Assembly (NCBI GenBank): GCA_001897435.1
Contig: MKSV01000007.1
Coordinates: 434,001 to 498,000 of the forward strand
Reading direction: 5' to 3'
Length of the DNA: 64,000 bases
From: Acidobacteriales bacterium 59-55
Lineage (GTDB): Bacteria; Acidobacteriota; Terriglobia; Terriglobales; Acidobacteriaceae
This document shows positions 37,201-45,664 of the stretch, piece after piece (positions within the stretch are counted from its first letter, which is position 1; the number at the start of each line of letters is the position of its first letter). A model generated the notes under the pieces. The model did not search any database. It was not told the origin of the DNA and saw only the letters and a program-made list of their open reading frames with translations. The position numbers and the translations under genes are program-made.

Positions 37201-37620
37201 TGGTCCGATAACTCCGATCCCGGTATCCGCTACTTCTCCGGCCACGGCACCTATACCACCCACGTCAATCTCCCGGCATCGTCCTTCAAGCCGGGAGACA
37301 GTCTGTGGCTCGACCTCGGCACCGTAGACGATCTCGCCGAGGTGACAGTGAATGGAAGATCCCTCGGCATCGCCTGGAAGTCTCCCTATCGCGTCGATGC
37401 CACCAGTGCGCTTCATCCCGGCGACAATCTGTTGCAGATTCGGGTCGTCAATCTGTGGGTCAATCGGCTGATCGGAGATCAGCAACCCAATGCGAAGCAG
37501 TACACTTTCACCGTGCGCAATCCTTACAAGGCGACATCGCCGCTTCTGCCGTCCGGCCTGCTCGGACCGGTGCGGCTATTACGCGAAGAGCACGTACAGG
37601 AGGCCGGGACCGCTGAATGA
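34201..37620 (+). CDS. GH106-family alpha-L-rhamnosidase, secreted
   Basis: ATG 34201 starts a signal peptide (FVLCALFACAPILFAQQ); upstream in-frame codons run through the terminator and are rejected. The 1139-residue protein opens with the GH106 signature RPRVWWHWMNGNITKEGIDL and DLEWMKRIGIGGFQNFDA, followed by IAGSPGWSESGGPWVKPYQA. A large TIM barrel contains YVVNDSWEAGTENWT and YGESHEEGRAT. The C-terminal galactose-binding-like sandwich has LWLDLGTVDDLAEVTVNGRS and ending LPSGLLGPVRL. GH106 rhamnosidases act on pectin rhamnogalacturonans. It is coupled to the TPR gene by an ATGA overlap. Confidence 0.92.
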   Translation: MKSNPVPGRFSSFVLCALFACAPILFAQQASTDLQQGFQSPPESARPRVWWHWMNGNITKEGIDLDLEWMKRIGIGGFQNFDAALGTPQVVPKRLVYMTPGWKDAFLFTTHKADTLGLEMAIAGSPGWSESGGPWVKPYQAMKKLVWSETAVDGGRPFHGVLPSPPKQTGPFGDLAQADLMGALGGAKAPRPVDFGADSVVIAFRTPADEFSMAQLKPTVTTSAGPEANASLLWDGDLNHSIAFPAAAPGEKSWVQFEFAKPQSMQAVTLAMGGPGNPLAQFQPETGQGPVLEKSDDGITFQEVVRLPTAGAVQHTMSFAPATARFFRLTFLEPPPAKAQPGDIDLSQFGINAPKGPPMHRIAELVLHTGARVNRFEEKAAFATLPDNYSAATPKPSAGSAIPVDDVINLTSKMQKDGTLDWMPPPGRWTVLRMGYSLTGITNHPASPEATGPEVDKLNAGYVKDYFDNYLDQYKSATGGMMGKRGLEYVVNDSWEAGTENWTNDMIPEFVKRRGYDPVPWMPVLTGRIVGSAADSDRFLWDFRRTLAELLAENHYGTLAAELHARGMGQYGESHEEGRATIGDGMEMKRYVDVPMGAMWVQRPGVNADLLGYDADIRESASVAHIWGQNLVAAESMTAASNPWGWSPNTLKPTADKELAEGLNRFVIHTSVHQPLIGKAPGLALGPFGQWFTRNETWAEQATPWITYLARSSYLLQQGKFVAAIAYFYGEDSNITAIFGSRAPDVPPGYNFDYVNADALEHKLSVHDGALLTDSGMSYRVLVLDRNSAHMSLPVLRRLQTLVHDGATIIGKRPIGDPSLADDQAAFHAIVEDLWGSSDEDRSVGKGRVLQQGSVADALQQAKVAPDFTFTKSRPESEVLFVHRRTPVADLYYIDNRTDQPESIDASFAITGKAAELWHADTGKSEPASYDIADGRTTVPLRLDPYGTVFVVFRHAAKQTSRHLPVVRETAIASVDGAWDLTFEKGKGAPDSVKLQHLTSWSDNSDPGIRYFSGHGTYTTHVNLPASSFKPGDSLWLDLGTVDDLAEVTVNGRSLGIAWKSPYRVDATSALHPGDNLLQIRVVNLWVNRLIGDQQPNAKQYTFTVRNPYKATSPLLPSGLLGPVRLLREEHVQEAGTAE

Positions 37621-38795
37621 AATTTCGCTCCATCGCTATTGCGGCTCTCGCCTTCTTGCTGCTTCCTTCCTGCATTCCGGCCCAGCAGAGCAGTATGCAG
37701 AGCGACTACGCCACCGCACAGCGGGCGCTGGCCTCGGGCGACGTTGATGGCGCACTCAAAATCTTCGAGCAGCTAAGCCGCGCCAACCCCTCCATCGCCG
37801 AGATCCACGCCACCATCGGAGTTATTCGCTTTCAGAAAGGTGACTATGCCGCCGCTCTCAAGGAGCTTGATCAGGCGAAACGGCTCAAGCCCACCCTGCC
37901 CAGGCTCGATGGTCTCATCGCCATGTCTCAGGCCGAGATGGGAGACTTCAAACAGGCGCTGCCCGTGCTCGAAGAGACCTTCCGTACAGCAAAGGATGAG
38001 CCGGTAAAGCGCATGAGCGGCCTGCAACTCGAACGCGCTTACACCGCCTTGCAACAGGACGACAAGGCGGTCACGGTGGCGCTCGAACTCCAGCGCCTCT
38101 TTCCCTCCGACCCCGAGGTGCTTTATCACAATGGACGCATCTTCGGGAACTTCGCCTTTCTCACCATGCAGAAGCTCGCCACCGTGGCGCCCGACTCCAT
38201 CTGGCGTCAGCAGGCTGCTGCCGAGGCCTACGAGAGCCAGGGCTCGCTCGATCAGGCCATCGCTGCCTATCGCCATATCCTGACCCTCGATCCGAACCAC
38301 CGCGGCATCCACTATCGCATTGGCCGCTGCCTGCGCGAGCGGGAGCGCCACTCGCATCATCCGGAAGATCTGGTCAGCGCAATGGCGGAGTTTCAGCAGG
38401 AGCTGAAGCTCAATCCGGACAACGCCAACGCCTCCTACGAGATTGGAGAGCTCCATCGCCTTGCCGGAGAAAACGCAACTGCAAAGACTTACTTTGAAGC
38501 TGCGCTGAAGATCTATCCCGACTTCCCCGAAGCCAATCTGGGCCTGGCTACCGTCCTCTCGTCCCTGGGACAGCCTGCCAAAGCGTTGCCGTATCTGAAG
38601 CTGGCGATCAAAAATGATCCCAACGACGAAGCCTCGTGGTATCGGCTGTCGCTTGCAGAACGCTCGCTCGGCCACAAGGCGGAGCAGGAAGCCGCCATGA
38701 AGGAGTTCCTGAGAATCCACAAGAATCAACAAGCCGAACTGCTTGGCCCGATGCATGACGTCAGCAGGCAGGAGATTCAGCCGGACACTCCATAA
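37617..38795 (+). CDS. secreted TPR-repeat protein
   Basis: 392 residues with a Sec signal (IAIAALAFLLLPSCIPAQQ); the Cys before IPAQ could also be a lipobox-like site, though the context is poor. At least seven tetratricopeptide repeats follow, for example DYATAQRALASGDVDGALKI, IGVIRFQKGDYAAALKELDQ, YRHILTLDPNHRGIHYRIGR and FEAALKIYPDFPEANLGLAT. No catalytic domain is present. The ATG overlaps the GH106 stop (ATGA), so the two are translated together. It may scaffold or couple the secreted enzyme with envelope components. Such TPR partners are common beside acidobacterial glycosidases, but the role is unproven. Confidence 0.88.
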   Translation: MKFRSIAIAALAFLLLPSCIPAQQSSMQSDYATAQRALASGDVDGALKIFEQLSRANPSIAEIHATIGVIRFQKGDYAAALKELDQAKRLKPTLPRLDGLIAMSQAEMGDFKQALPVLEETFRTAKDEPVKRMSGLQLERAYTALQQDDKAVTVALELQRLFPSDPEVLYHNGRIFGNFAFLTMQKLATVAPDSIWRQQAAAEAYESQGSLDQAIAAYRHILTLDPNHRGIHYRIGRCLRERERHSHHPEDLVSAMAEFQQELKLNPDNANASYEIGELHRLAGENATAKTYFEAALKIYPDFPEANLGLATVLSSLGQPAKALPYLKLAIKNDPNDEASWYRLSLAERSLGHKAEQEAAMKEFLRIHKNQQAELLGPMHDVSRQEIQPDTP

Positions 38796-38989
38796 CCGGC
38801 TCGCTTGAGAGCGAAGAAGATCGAGGCATTCGCTTCTAACGTACTTATCCACCATCACTTGCGCGCGGTCTATCTACCCTTATCCAGCTGCGGCCCTCTC
38901 CGTCTGCGTCGCAGGGCCTGAAGATTGCCGACCTCCATCCCCGGAGGGGAGTCCTCCCGTGTCGCCGCATGTTTTCTTATTGCACATAA

Positions 38990-39003
38990 TTTTTCTATTG
39001 ACA
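38990..39003 (-). repeat. second copy of the 14-base receptor-upstream motif
   Basis: TTTTTCTATTGACA on the plus strand is the exact reverse complement of 30140-30153 and includes the TTGACA of the candidate promoter. Confidence 0.5.
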
Positions 39004-39027
39004 TACGTTTCCTCGTTTGTAAATAAT
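38998..39027 (+). promoter_or_regulatory. sigma70-like promoter of the second TonB receptor
   Basis: TTGACA (38998-39003), an 18-base spacer and AATAAT (39022-39027, five of six to consensus) lie about 180 bases upstream of ATG 39211. Confidence 0.45.
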
Positions 39028-39210
39028 CGGTCTCGCATCCGAAGACTGCCATAGTGCCCTCTCGTCTTTCCGAAAACGCTCCTTTTGACGTTTTCTGAGA
39101 TGTGGCCCTTGGCTTCTTCGTAGGCGTGGTCGTACCACATGTATCCGGCTCCACGCTCGAGCCGGCAGCATTTGAGTTAAATATCCCAAAAATACCTATC
39201 GGGGGCTGTC

Positions 39211-42200
39211 ATGCAATCCAGAAAAGATTTACCCCAGTTTGTTCATTTTCAATTTTTGAAATTGTTTCTATCCGCAGCGGTCCTTTTTTGTCTTGCAATG
39301 ACTCCAGCGGTAATGACCGCACAGACCGCGGGTGAGGGAACCATTCAGGGCACCGTCACCGACGGCACAGGCGCTGCCGTCCCCAATGCCACGATTACGG
39401 CAACCAATGTCGGCACCAATGTCACCACGGTGCGCACCTCGACCGCTGCCGGCCTCTTCAATATCTCGCCCCTGCCGCCGGGAAGGTACTCAGTAAAGAT
39501 TGAGGCCTCCGGCTTCAAGACCATGGAACAGTCCAATCTCGTGGTCAACGCGCTGCAGGTACTAACCTTCAACCCTGCCCTGGCGATCGGCGAGACCAGC
39601 GAGACGGTCATGGTGACTGCCGCGCCTCCCATCCTGAACCAGTCGAACGCGACTCTCGGTCTCACCATCGAGAATGAGACTTATTCCAACCTTCCGCTCC
39701 AGATGAACAATGCGCAGCGCGATCCGACATCCTTCGGCTCGCTCACTCCCGGCGCACAGGGCGGCTCCCGCCTGCCGGTCATCGGCGGTACAGGCAATTA
39801 TCTAGGGCAACTCTATCTCGACGGTATGCCCGCGCAGACCGTCAGTCAGCAGGGCGACAACCGACTGGTCGGACAGGCGGTCAGCGTCGAAGCCGTCGAC
39901 CAGTTCCAGATCGTCACCAGCACACCTCCGGCCGAGTACTCCGGCGCCGGTGCCGAGAACTTCACCATGAAGTCCGGCACTCTCAAATATCACGGTCAGG
40001 TCTCCGACTTCGTGCGAAACACCATCTTCGACGCCTGGTCGTTCACCTCCAAGGCCGCGACGGTCAAGAACTCCGCAGGCGAAACGGTTCAAGCTCCGAA
40101 GCCGGTGGAGCATCAGAACGAGCTTTCGCTCTCCTTCGGCGGTCCTATCCCGTTGACGCGCAAGAAGGGCTTCTTCTTCGTCGCTTTTGACAAGTTTCAC
40201 TCTCGCCGGGGCGTTAATCCTTCGCTGTTCACGGTTCCAACCGCGCAGATGCGTGCAGGCGATTTCTCCCAACTGGGTGCAGATCCTTTTCTCTACGACC
40301 CCACATCGACCACCTGCTCCGGCGGAACCTGCACTCGTACGCCGTTCCAGGGTATGAAGAATGGTGTGCCGACTTATAACGTCATCCCCGACAGCTATCT
40401 CTCGCCGATCTCCCAGAAGATGCAGTCGTTTCTGCCCGACCCGAGCAACGATGCCCTGGTCAACAACTACTTCGGCGGCGCGCCGAGCGGCTTCGACAAC
40501 CACGTCATCGACTGGCGCGTGGACTACGATGTGAGCGCCAAGCAGCGAATCTCAACCATCGGTGCCATGGGCAGCGTCAAATATGTGAATAACTACGGCA
40601 CGCCTTTCCTGCCCCTGCCTTACACGGGCGGCGATCTGGCGCAGATATCCCCCAAGGTCTTCGACGTCGAGGACACTTACACCTTCAGCCCGCGCCTGGT
40701 AAACCAGTTGAAGTACGGCTACACTCGCTTCTTCCAGAACATCCAGAACGCCACCCAGGGCATCACGCAATATGAGGCGGGCACGATGGGGATTACCAAT
40801 CTCCCCGCCGGTCAGGCAGGCGAGGAGTTCCCCGGTGCTGCCTTCGGCGCCACCGGCAAGTATGCCGCGGCTGCTCCCACGACTCAATGGACCAGCAACA
40901 GCAACGCCGCGAGCACACAGCTCACCACGCCGAACAACTATGCCCTCGTCGACAACCTGCAGTGGACCAAGGGCCGTCATGCGATCACCCTCGGCATCAG
41001 CATCCAGTGGCAGCAGATCAACAACGCCAATCCCGCCACCTACACCGGGGTGCTCAGCCTCGCCTATAACCCTTACTCGACGGCGAACTTCTCCGGCAAC
41101 GCTCTCACCACGAATACCGGCTACTCCTATGCCAGCTACCTGCTCGGTGCCGTGGGCGGAACGCCTTCCATCGGCCTCCAGCCCATCAGCGAGCTGGGCG
41201 GGCGCTATCGGCCCATCGCTCCGTATATCGAAGACAGCTTCAAGGTCAATTCCAAGCTGACCCTGAGTCTGGGGCTCCGCTGGGATTACCTGCCGCCGTA
41301 CCGCGAGGTCAAGGATCACTGGACCTTTATGAATCCCGATCTGACCAACGCGATTACGGGAACTCCCGGTATGTTGCAGTTCGCCGGCAACTACGGCGGT
41401 CCGGGCGTCAGTTGCGGCTGCCGGACTCCGGTCAAGACCTACTGGAAGAACTGGGGACCGCGCATCGGCCTGGCCTATTCGGTCAACGACAAGACGGTCA
41501 TTCGCGCCGGCTTCGCTACCGTCTATTCGCAGGGCGGCGGTGTTGGCGGTCGCGGCGGTGCCTTCCAGGGCACCGGCCAGACTGGCTTCAACATGACGGC
41601 CACCGGCCCGGACGAGATCACCTCGGGCGCAGCCGCCAATCCGTCGTTCTACCTCAACAACGGCCCCTACTTCACCAGCATCGGCCAGGCCAACACGTCT
41701 CTGTTCGGGGCGGGTTATGCCTATCCCTCCGCACCAACGCCCGGTGTCGCAGCGCAGGTCCTGAATACCGGCAACTATTTGAATAGCTCCGGAAAATTCG
41801 TGACCGCTAACAGCGTTGCCTATGCCGATCCGTACTATTCGGGCCGCGCGCCGCAGTTCACCTTCTATAACTTCGGCTTCGAGCGGGCCATCACTCCGGA
41901 CATGACCCTGGGCGTCAACTATGTCGGCAACCAGAGCCACTTTCTGATTAATTCCACTACCAGCGGCTCCAACCCCCGCGGTTACTGGACGAACCAGCTC
42001 AATCCGGCGTACCTCGCCTCTTTGGGCGGGGTTACGGACAGCACCGGCAAACTTCCCATCCTCAACGCGCCTGCGACTCCGGCAAACGTAGCCAAGGCCA
42101 TGGCCGCGGTTCCCGGCCTCTCGATCCCGCAGTTCTTCCAGGATGCTGCTGCTGTCAACAATACAGCCACCATCTCGCAGGGACTGGTTGCCTTTCCGCA

Positions 42201-43089
42201 GTACAAGGGCGTCTCCGATACCTGGGGCGCGAATGTGGGCAACTTCAGCTACAACTCGCTGCAGATCGTTCTGCAACAGCGGCTGGCGCATGGCTTGACC
42301 TTCAACATCAACTACACCTACTCGAAGAACATCGGCGATGACGGCACCTTCCGCAGCGGCTTCAACATTCCCGCCGCGGCTCTCTCCGGAGGAACGAAGG
42401 ACTGGCATCAAAACCGCATCGATCGCTCCTGGACACGGATCTCGACTCCGCAGAGCCTTCATGCCTTCGGCGTTTGGAAGCTGCCCTTCGGCAGAAACGG
42501 TATCGGAGCCAACTCCTGGCTGGTCCGCAATCTGGCGGGCGGCTGGCAGTTCTCCGGCATCTACACCTACTCTTCCGGCACTCCCGTTGCCGTCGTCTCC
42601 AGCCAATGCACCACCGGCTTCGGCAGCTCGGCGACTCTGCCGGGACAAGGGCAGTGCATGCCCGACATCAACACCTCGTTCAACTCCAAGACGGCCCGCA
42701 TCAATGGCAGCTATGGCTCAGGTCCGGGTGGCTTCACTGCCGCGAACCTTGGCAAGGTGGCCTACATCGATAAGGGCGCCTTCGCAACGCCGAAGACGAT
42801 CTCTGCTCCCGGGACCAGCGTGGCGCAGTACCTCATCGGCAATGCGCCTCGTACCCGCGCCTGGAACCTCAACAATCCCAGCACCTACAACATCGATGCC
42901 GCGCTGCGCCGCAGCTTTGAACTGCCGAAGAGCATGTCCATCGAGTTGGAGGCAGACTGCCTGAACGTCACCAACAAGGTGACCTTTGGCAGCCCCAATG
43001 CTACGTGGGGAGGCAGTTCTTTCGGTACCATCAGCAGCGCGTCCAGCAATGCACGCGACTTCCAGTTTGCCGGCCACTTCAAGTTCTAG
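39211..43089 (+). CDS. Oar-like TonB-dependent receptor (second copy type)
   Basis: 1292 residues. The signal peptide ends near MTAQTAG. A CarboxypepD_reg domain follows (EGTIQGTVTDGTGAAVPNAT, GLFNISPLPPGRYSVKIEAS), then a plug region (LYLDGMPAQTVSQQGDNRLV, QFQIVTSTPPAEYSGAGAEN) and a long Gly/Asn/Tyr-rich barrel ending FQFAGHFKF. It differs clearly from the receptor at 30459, sharing only the family architecture, so it probably takes a different ligand. It is followed by a terminator-like hairpin and then by the ThuA/oxidoreductase genes on the same strand. A weak GGGGG ribosome-like site precedes the ATG. Confidence 0.92.
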   Translation: MQSRKDLPQFVHFQFLKLFLSAAVLFCLAMTPAVMTAQTAGEGTIQGTVTDGTGAAVPNATITATNVGTNVTTVRTSTAAGLFNISPLPPGRYSVKIEASGFKTMEQSNLVVNALQVLTFNPALAIGETSETVMVTAAPPILNQSNATLGLTIENETYSNLPLQMNNAQRDPTSFGSLTPGAQGGSRLPVIGGTGNYLGQLYLDGMPAQTVSQQGDNRLVGQAVSVEAVDQFQIVTSTPPAEYSGAGAENFTMKSGTLKYHGQVSDFVRNTIFDAWSFTSKAATVKNSAGETVQAPKPVEHQNELSLSFGGPIPLTRKKGFFFVAFDKFHSRRGVNPSLFTVPTAQMRAGDFSQLGADPFLYDPTSTTCSGGTCTRTPFQGMKNGVPTYNVIPDSYLSPISQKMQSFLPDPSNDALVNNYFGGAPSGFDNHVIDWRVDYDVSAKQRISTIGAMGSVKYVNNYGTPFLPLPYTGGDLAQISPKVFDVEDTYTFSPRLVNQLKYGYTRFFQNIQNATQGITQYEAGTMGITNLPAGQAGEEFPGAAFGATGKYAAAAPTTQWTSNSNAASTQLTTPNNYALVDNLQWTKGRHAITLGISIQWQQINNANPATYTGVLSLAYNPYSTANFSGNALTTNTGYSYASYLLGAVGGTPSIGLQPISELGGRYRPIAPYIEDSFKVNSKLTLSLGLRWDYLPPYREVKDHWTFMNPDLTNAITGTPGMLQFAGNYGGPGVSCGCRTPVKTYWKNWGPRIGLAYSVNDKTVIRAGFATVYSQGGGVGGRGGAFQGTGQTGFNMTATGPDEITSGAAANPSFYLNNGPYFTSIGQANTSLFGAGYAYPSAPTPGVAAQVLNTGNYLNSSGKFVTANSVAYADPYYSGRAPQFTFYNFGFERAITPDMTLGVNYVGNQSHFLINSTTSGSNPRGYWTNQLNPAYLASLGGVTDSTGKLPILNAPATPANVAKAMAAVPGLSIPQFFQDAAAVNNTATISQGLVAFPQYKGVSDTWGANVGNFSYNSLQIVLQQRLAHGLTFNINYTYSKNIGDDGTFRSGFNIPAAALSGGTKDWHQNRIDRSWTRISTPQSLHAFGVWKLPFGRNGIGANSWLVRNLAGGWQFSGIYTYSSGTPVAVVSSQCTTGFGSSATLPGQGQCMPDINTSFNSKTARINGSYGSGPGGFTAANLGKVAYIDKGAFATPKTISAPGTSVAQYLIGNAPRTRAWNLNNPSTYNIDAALRRSFELPKSMSIELEADCLNVTNKVTFGSPNATWGGSSFGTISSASSNARDFQFAGHFKF

Positions 43090-43109
43090 CCGACTGGAAC
43101 CATCAACCC

Positions 43110-43144
43110 CGAGAGCCGCCGGCCATTCCCGCTGGCGGCTCTCG
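43110..43144 (+). terminator. hairpin after the second TonB receptor
   Basis: CGAGAGCCGCC pairs perfectly with GGCGGCTCTCG (11 bases) around a 13-base loop, 20 bases after the stop codon. No T-run follows, so termination efficiency is uncertain. Confidence 0.6.
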
Positions 43145-43374
43145 CGCGTTCAGGGAAGGGACTCGGACGCCGCAGGTTGGCCCTGAACCGGATCAACGAA
43201 TTGACAGTTCGCCCTTTATTTCATACGGTGTTTGTGTCCGGTATCTGAATTTAATCGGTGTATTCAATCGAATTAGCGCAAAGCGGATCGATGGATACGC
43301 GCCGATGACGCCGTTCACCGGGCTAAATTGGAAGCATCGTTACAGGGAAAATCGCGGGCTATTCAAGGAGACAT

Positions 43375-44262
43375 GTGCGCCATACTCGGAAATTAGGATT
43401 GCTTTCTGCTTCGCTGTTCGCTCTTTGCCTCACTCAACTCGCTCCGGCGCAGGGGTCGGCCAGCTCGACGATGCCTCCCCCGCCTCCCCACGCGAAGCAG
43501 ATTCACCTGAAGCATGTTCTCGTCATCGGCGAGACCAAGGGATTCGAGCACGACTCAGTCCCCGATGCCATGGCGGCCATCTATCAGATGGGTCACGACA
43601 GCGGTCTATGGGATACGACTATCCGCACTGACACCGAACTGCTCACCAAGAAGGACCTGGGTAGAAACGCGAAGAACCTCAACTACTTCGACCTCATCGT
43701 CTTTGCCAGCACCACCGGCGAACTGGATATGGATCAAAGTCAGAAGAAGGACATGATGTCCTTTATCAAGGAAGACGGAAAGGGCTTTGTCGGAATTCAC
43801 GCTGCGCTCGACACCAATTACACCTGGCCTGAGTACGGCGAGATGATCGGCGGCTGGTTCGATCAGCACCCCTGGATGACCTTCAATGCGCCCATCATTA
43901 ATGAGGACCCTTCCTTCCCGGCCGTCCGGCACTTTCCCGCCGCCTTCGTGAAATACGACGAGATCTATCAGCCCAAGGACTGGTCGCGCGACAAGGTCAA
44001 TGTTCTTCTCAGCCTCGACGCAACCAAGCTGAACTACGCGAACAACCCCCGCATTCACCGTGCAGACCACGATTTCCCCGTAGCCTGGTCGAAGATGTAC
44101 GGCAAGGGTCGCGTCTTCTACTCGACGCTGGGTCACACGGAGGAGTCGTGGAACGATCCCGATATCCGCAAGATGTACTTTGAAGCGATCAAATGGGCGC
44201 TCGGCATGACGGAGGGCAGCACGGCATCTCATCCGCGTCCCGCCGGGCAGCCTGGCAAGTAG
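43375..44262 (+). CDS. ThuA-domain secreted protein
   Basis: 295 residues. The start is a GTG with AAGGAG five bases upstream, leading into a signal peptide (LGLLSASLFALCLTQLAPAQ). The ThuA (trehalose-utilisation, class I glutamine amidotransferase-like) domain shows HVLVIGETKGFEHDSVPDAM, YFDLIVFASTTGELDMDQSQ, GKGFVGIHAALDTNYTWPEY and GRVFYSTLGHTEESWNDPDI. These are the standard segments of the family, including the conserved IHaa and GHt motifs. Members are often found with Gfo/Idh oxidoreductases and xylose-isomerase-like TIM barrels in glycoside-processing clusters, as here. Its reaction is not settled. Confidence 0.88.
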   Translation: MRHTRKLGLLSASLFALCLTQLAPAQGSASSTMPPPPPHAKQIHLKHVLVIGETKGFEHDSVPDAMAAIYQMGHDSGLWDTTIRTDTELLTKKDLGRNAKNLNYFDLIVFASTTGELDMDQSQKKDMMSFIKEDGKGFVGIHAALDTNYTWPEYGEMIGGWFDQHPWMTFNAPIINEDPSFPAVRHFPAAFVKYDEIYQPKDWSRDKVNVLLSLDATKLNYANNPRIHRADHDFPVAWSKMYGKGRVFYSTLGHTEESWNDPDIRKMYFEAIKWALGMTEGSTASHPRPAGQPGK

Positions 44263-44416
44263 CAGAGCCTATATAGTTAGACTCTGTAAACATACGATCG
44301 CGATGCCGTCAGTATTCTGCTTCCGTGTGCGAGCATAGTCTTCACCCATGTTTTCCAAGAATGGGAAGATTGTGCCGTCCGAGGTTGCTCTAACCCGTCG
44401 GCAGATGAGGATTTTT

Positions 44417-45583
44417 ATGAAGAAGAAGTTGGGAATGGGCCTGGTTGGCCCGGGATTTATCGCAGAGCACCACATCGACGCTGTCCGCAGGCTGGGCGAT
44501 GTCGAGGTCGTAGCCCTCGCCGGTTCGAGCGAGCAGTCGGCAGCCCGCAAGGCCGCCGCTTACAAGGTGGATCGCTCCTACGGCGACTACAAGGATCTGA
44601 TCGCCGATCCCGATGTGCAGGTGATTCACAACACCACGCCCAACCATCTGCATCTTCCCGTATCGATGGCGGCGCTCGCCGCGGGCAAGCACGTCATCTC
44701 CGACAAGCCATTGGCGCTCAACTCCGAAGAGGGCCGCAAGCTGCGGGATGCCGCTCTTGCCGCCGGAGTCGCCCATGTCGTCACCTTCAACTATCGCGGC
44801 AACCCGCTCGTGCAGCAGGCCCGCTCCATGGTCGTCAACGGCGATACCGAGGGCGTGGCCTTTGTCCACGGATACTATCTTCAGGATTGGATGACCGATC
44901 CCAACGTTTATTCCTGGCGTTCCGATCCCGCCCGAGGCGGTGCCAGCTCGGCGCTTGGCGACATCGGCTCGCACTGGTGCGATCTAGCCGAGCACATGTC
45001 CGGGCTGAAGATAGACTCCGTCCTCGCCGATCTCACGACCGTGGTCCCCGTCCGCTACTCCTCCGGAGCTTCGGCCGAGGCATTCTCGCAGGATCGCTCC
45101 GGCGAGCGCACCCCCATCGACATCGTCAGCGAAGATCTCGCCAGCGTGCTGCTTCGCTTCGAAGGCGGCGCGAAAGGAACGTTCTCCGTCGGTCAGGTAC
45201 TGCCCGGCCACAAGAACGATCTGCAGCTGGAGGTCAATGGACGCCGTCTCTCGCTCAAGTGGCGACAGGAAGAGCAGAACGAGCTGTGGATCGGTCATCA
45301 CGACCGGCCTAACGAGATGATGGCCAAGGATCCTTCGCTGGTGCTGCCGGAGGTTCGCCGCTATGTCCATCTCCCCGGCGGCCATCAGGAGTCATGGGCC
45401 GACGCCTTCCTGAACGTCATTCGCGATGCCTATGACTGGATTCGCGCAGGCGGCACTCCGCAGTCGAAGCCCGCGCCGCTGGCAACCTTTGCCGACGGCT
45501 ACCGTTCCACCTGCATCGTCGAAGCCATGCTCCGCAGCCACGCAGCCGGCGGCGTGTGGGAGAAGGTTCATTATGTAGCCTGA
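44417..45583 (+). CDS. Gfo/Idh/MocA-family oxidoreductase
   Basis: ATG 44417 has a GAGGA site about 7 bases upstream and directly precedes the Rossmann strand; the longer frame from 44348 lacks support. The product (388 residues) starts LGMGLVGPGFIAEHHIDAVR, with GxGxxA-like NAD(P) binding. It has HNTTPNHLHLPVSMAALAAG with the characteristic EKP-type motif as SDKPLALN, then FNYRGNPLVQQARSMV and SALGDIGSHWCDLAEHMSG (the 'D.G.H..D' catalytic region). Asp in place of Glu in the usual EKP motif is notable. There is no signal peptide, so it is cytoplasmic. Partners are ThuA upstream and a TIM-barrel isomerase 81 bases downstream. Confidence 0.92.
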   Translation: MKKKLGMGLVGPGFIAEHHIDAVRRLGDVEVVALAGSSEQSAARKAAAYKVDRSYGDYKDLIADPDVQVIHNTTPNHLHLPVSMAALAAGKHVISDKPLALNSEEGRKLRDAALAAGVAHVVTFNYRGNPLVQQARSMVVNGDTEGVAFVHGYYLQDWMTDPNVYSWRSDPARGGASSALGDIGSHWCDLAEHMSGLKIDSVLADLTTVVPVRYSSGASAEAFSQDRSGERTPIDIVSEDLASVLLRFEGGAKGTFSVGQVLPGHKNDLQLEVNGRRLSLKWRQEEQNELWIGHHDRPNEMMAKDPSLVLPEVRRYVHLPGGHQESWADAFLNVIRDAYDWIRAGGTPQSKPAPLATFADGYRSTCIVEAMLRSHAAGGVWEKVHYVA

Positions 45584-45664
45584 TCGAACGTAACGAATTG
45601 CCGGATCAACTTGCCTTGCCGGTTTAGACAAGATTCAGATAGATATATGTGAGGAGCAAACAGC

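Larger units (their letters stand above)
38796..39210. other. 415-base intergenic region with promoter of the second TonB receptor
   Basis: No confident gene; an 86-codon frame on the minus strand (38880-39140) has a weak GGAG site but no recognisable product. A promoter candidate and the shared 14-base motif lie at 38990-39027, giving a leader of about 175 bases. Confidence 0.4.

Noticed and set aside
38880..39140. 86-codon frame on the minus strand between the TPR and receptor genes
   Set aside because: Only a weak GGAG site supports it. The product resembles nothing known and it covers the likely receptor promoter.
40552..42648. 698-codon open frame on the minus strand
   Set aside because: It lies wholly antisense to the TonB receptor gene, whose family features are unambiguous. 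The Arg/Gly/Val-rich translation has no recognisable domain and arises from the GC-rich third positions of the real gene.
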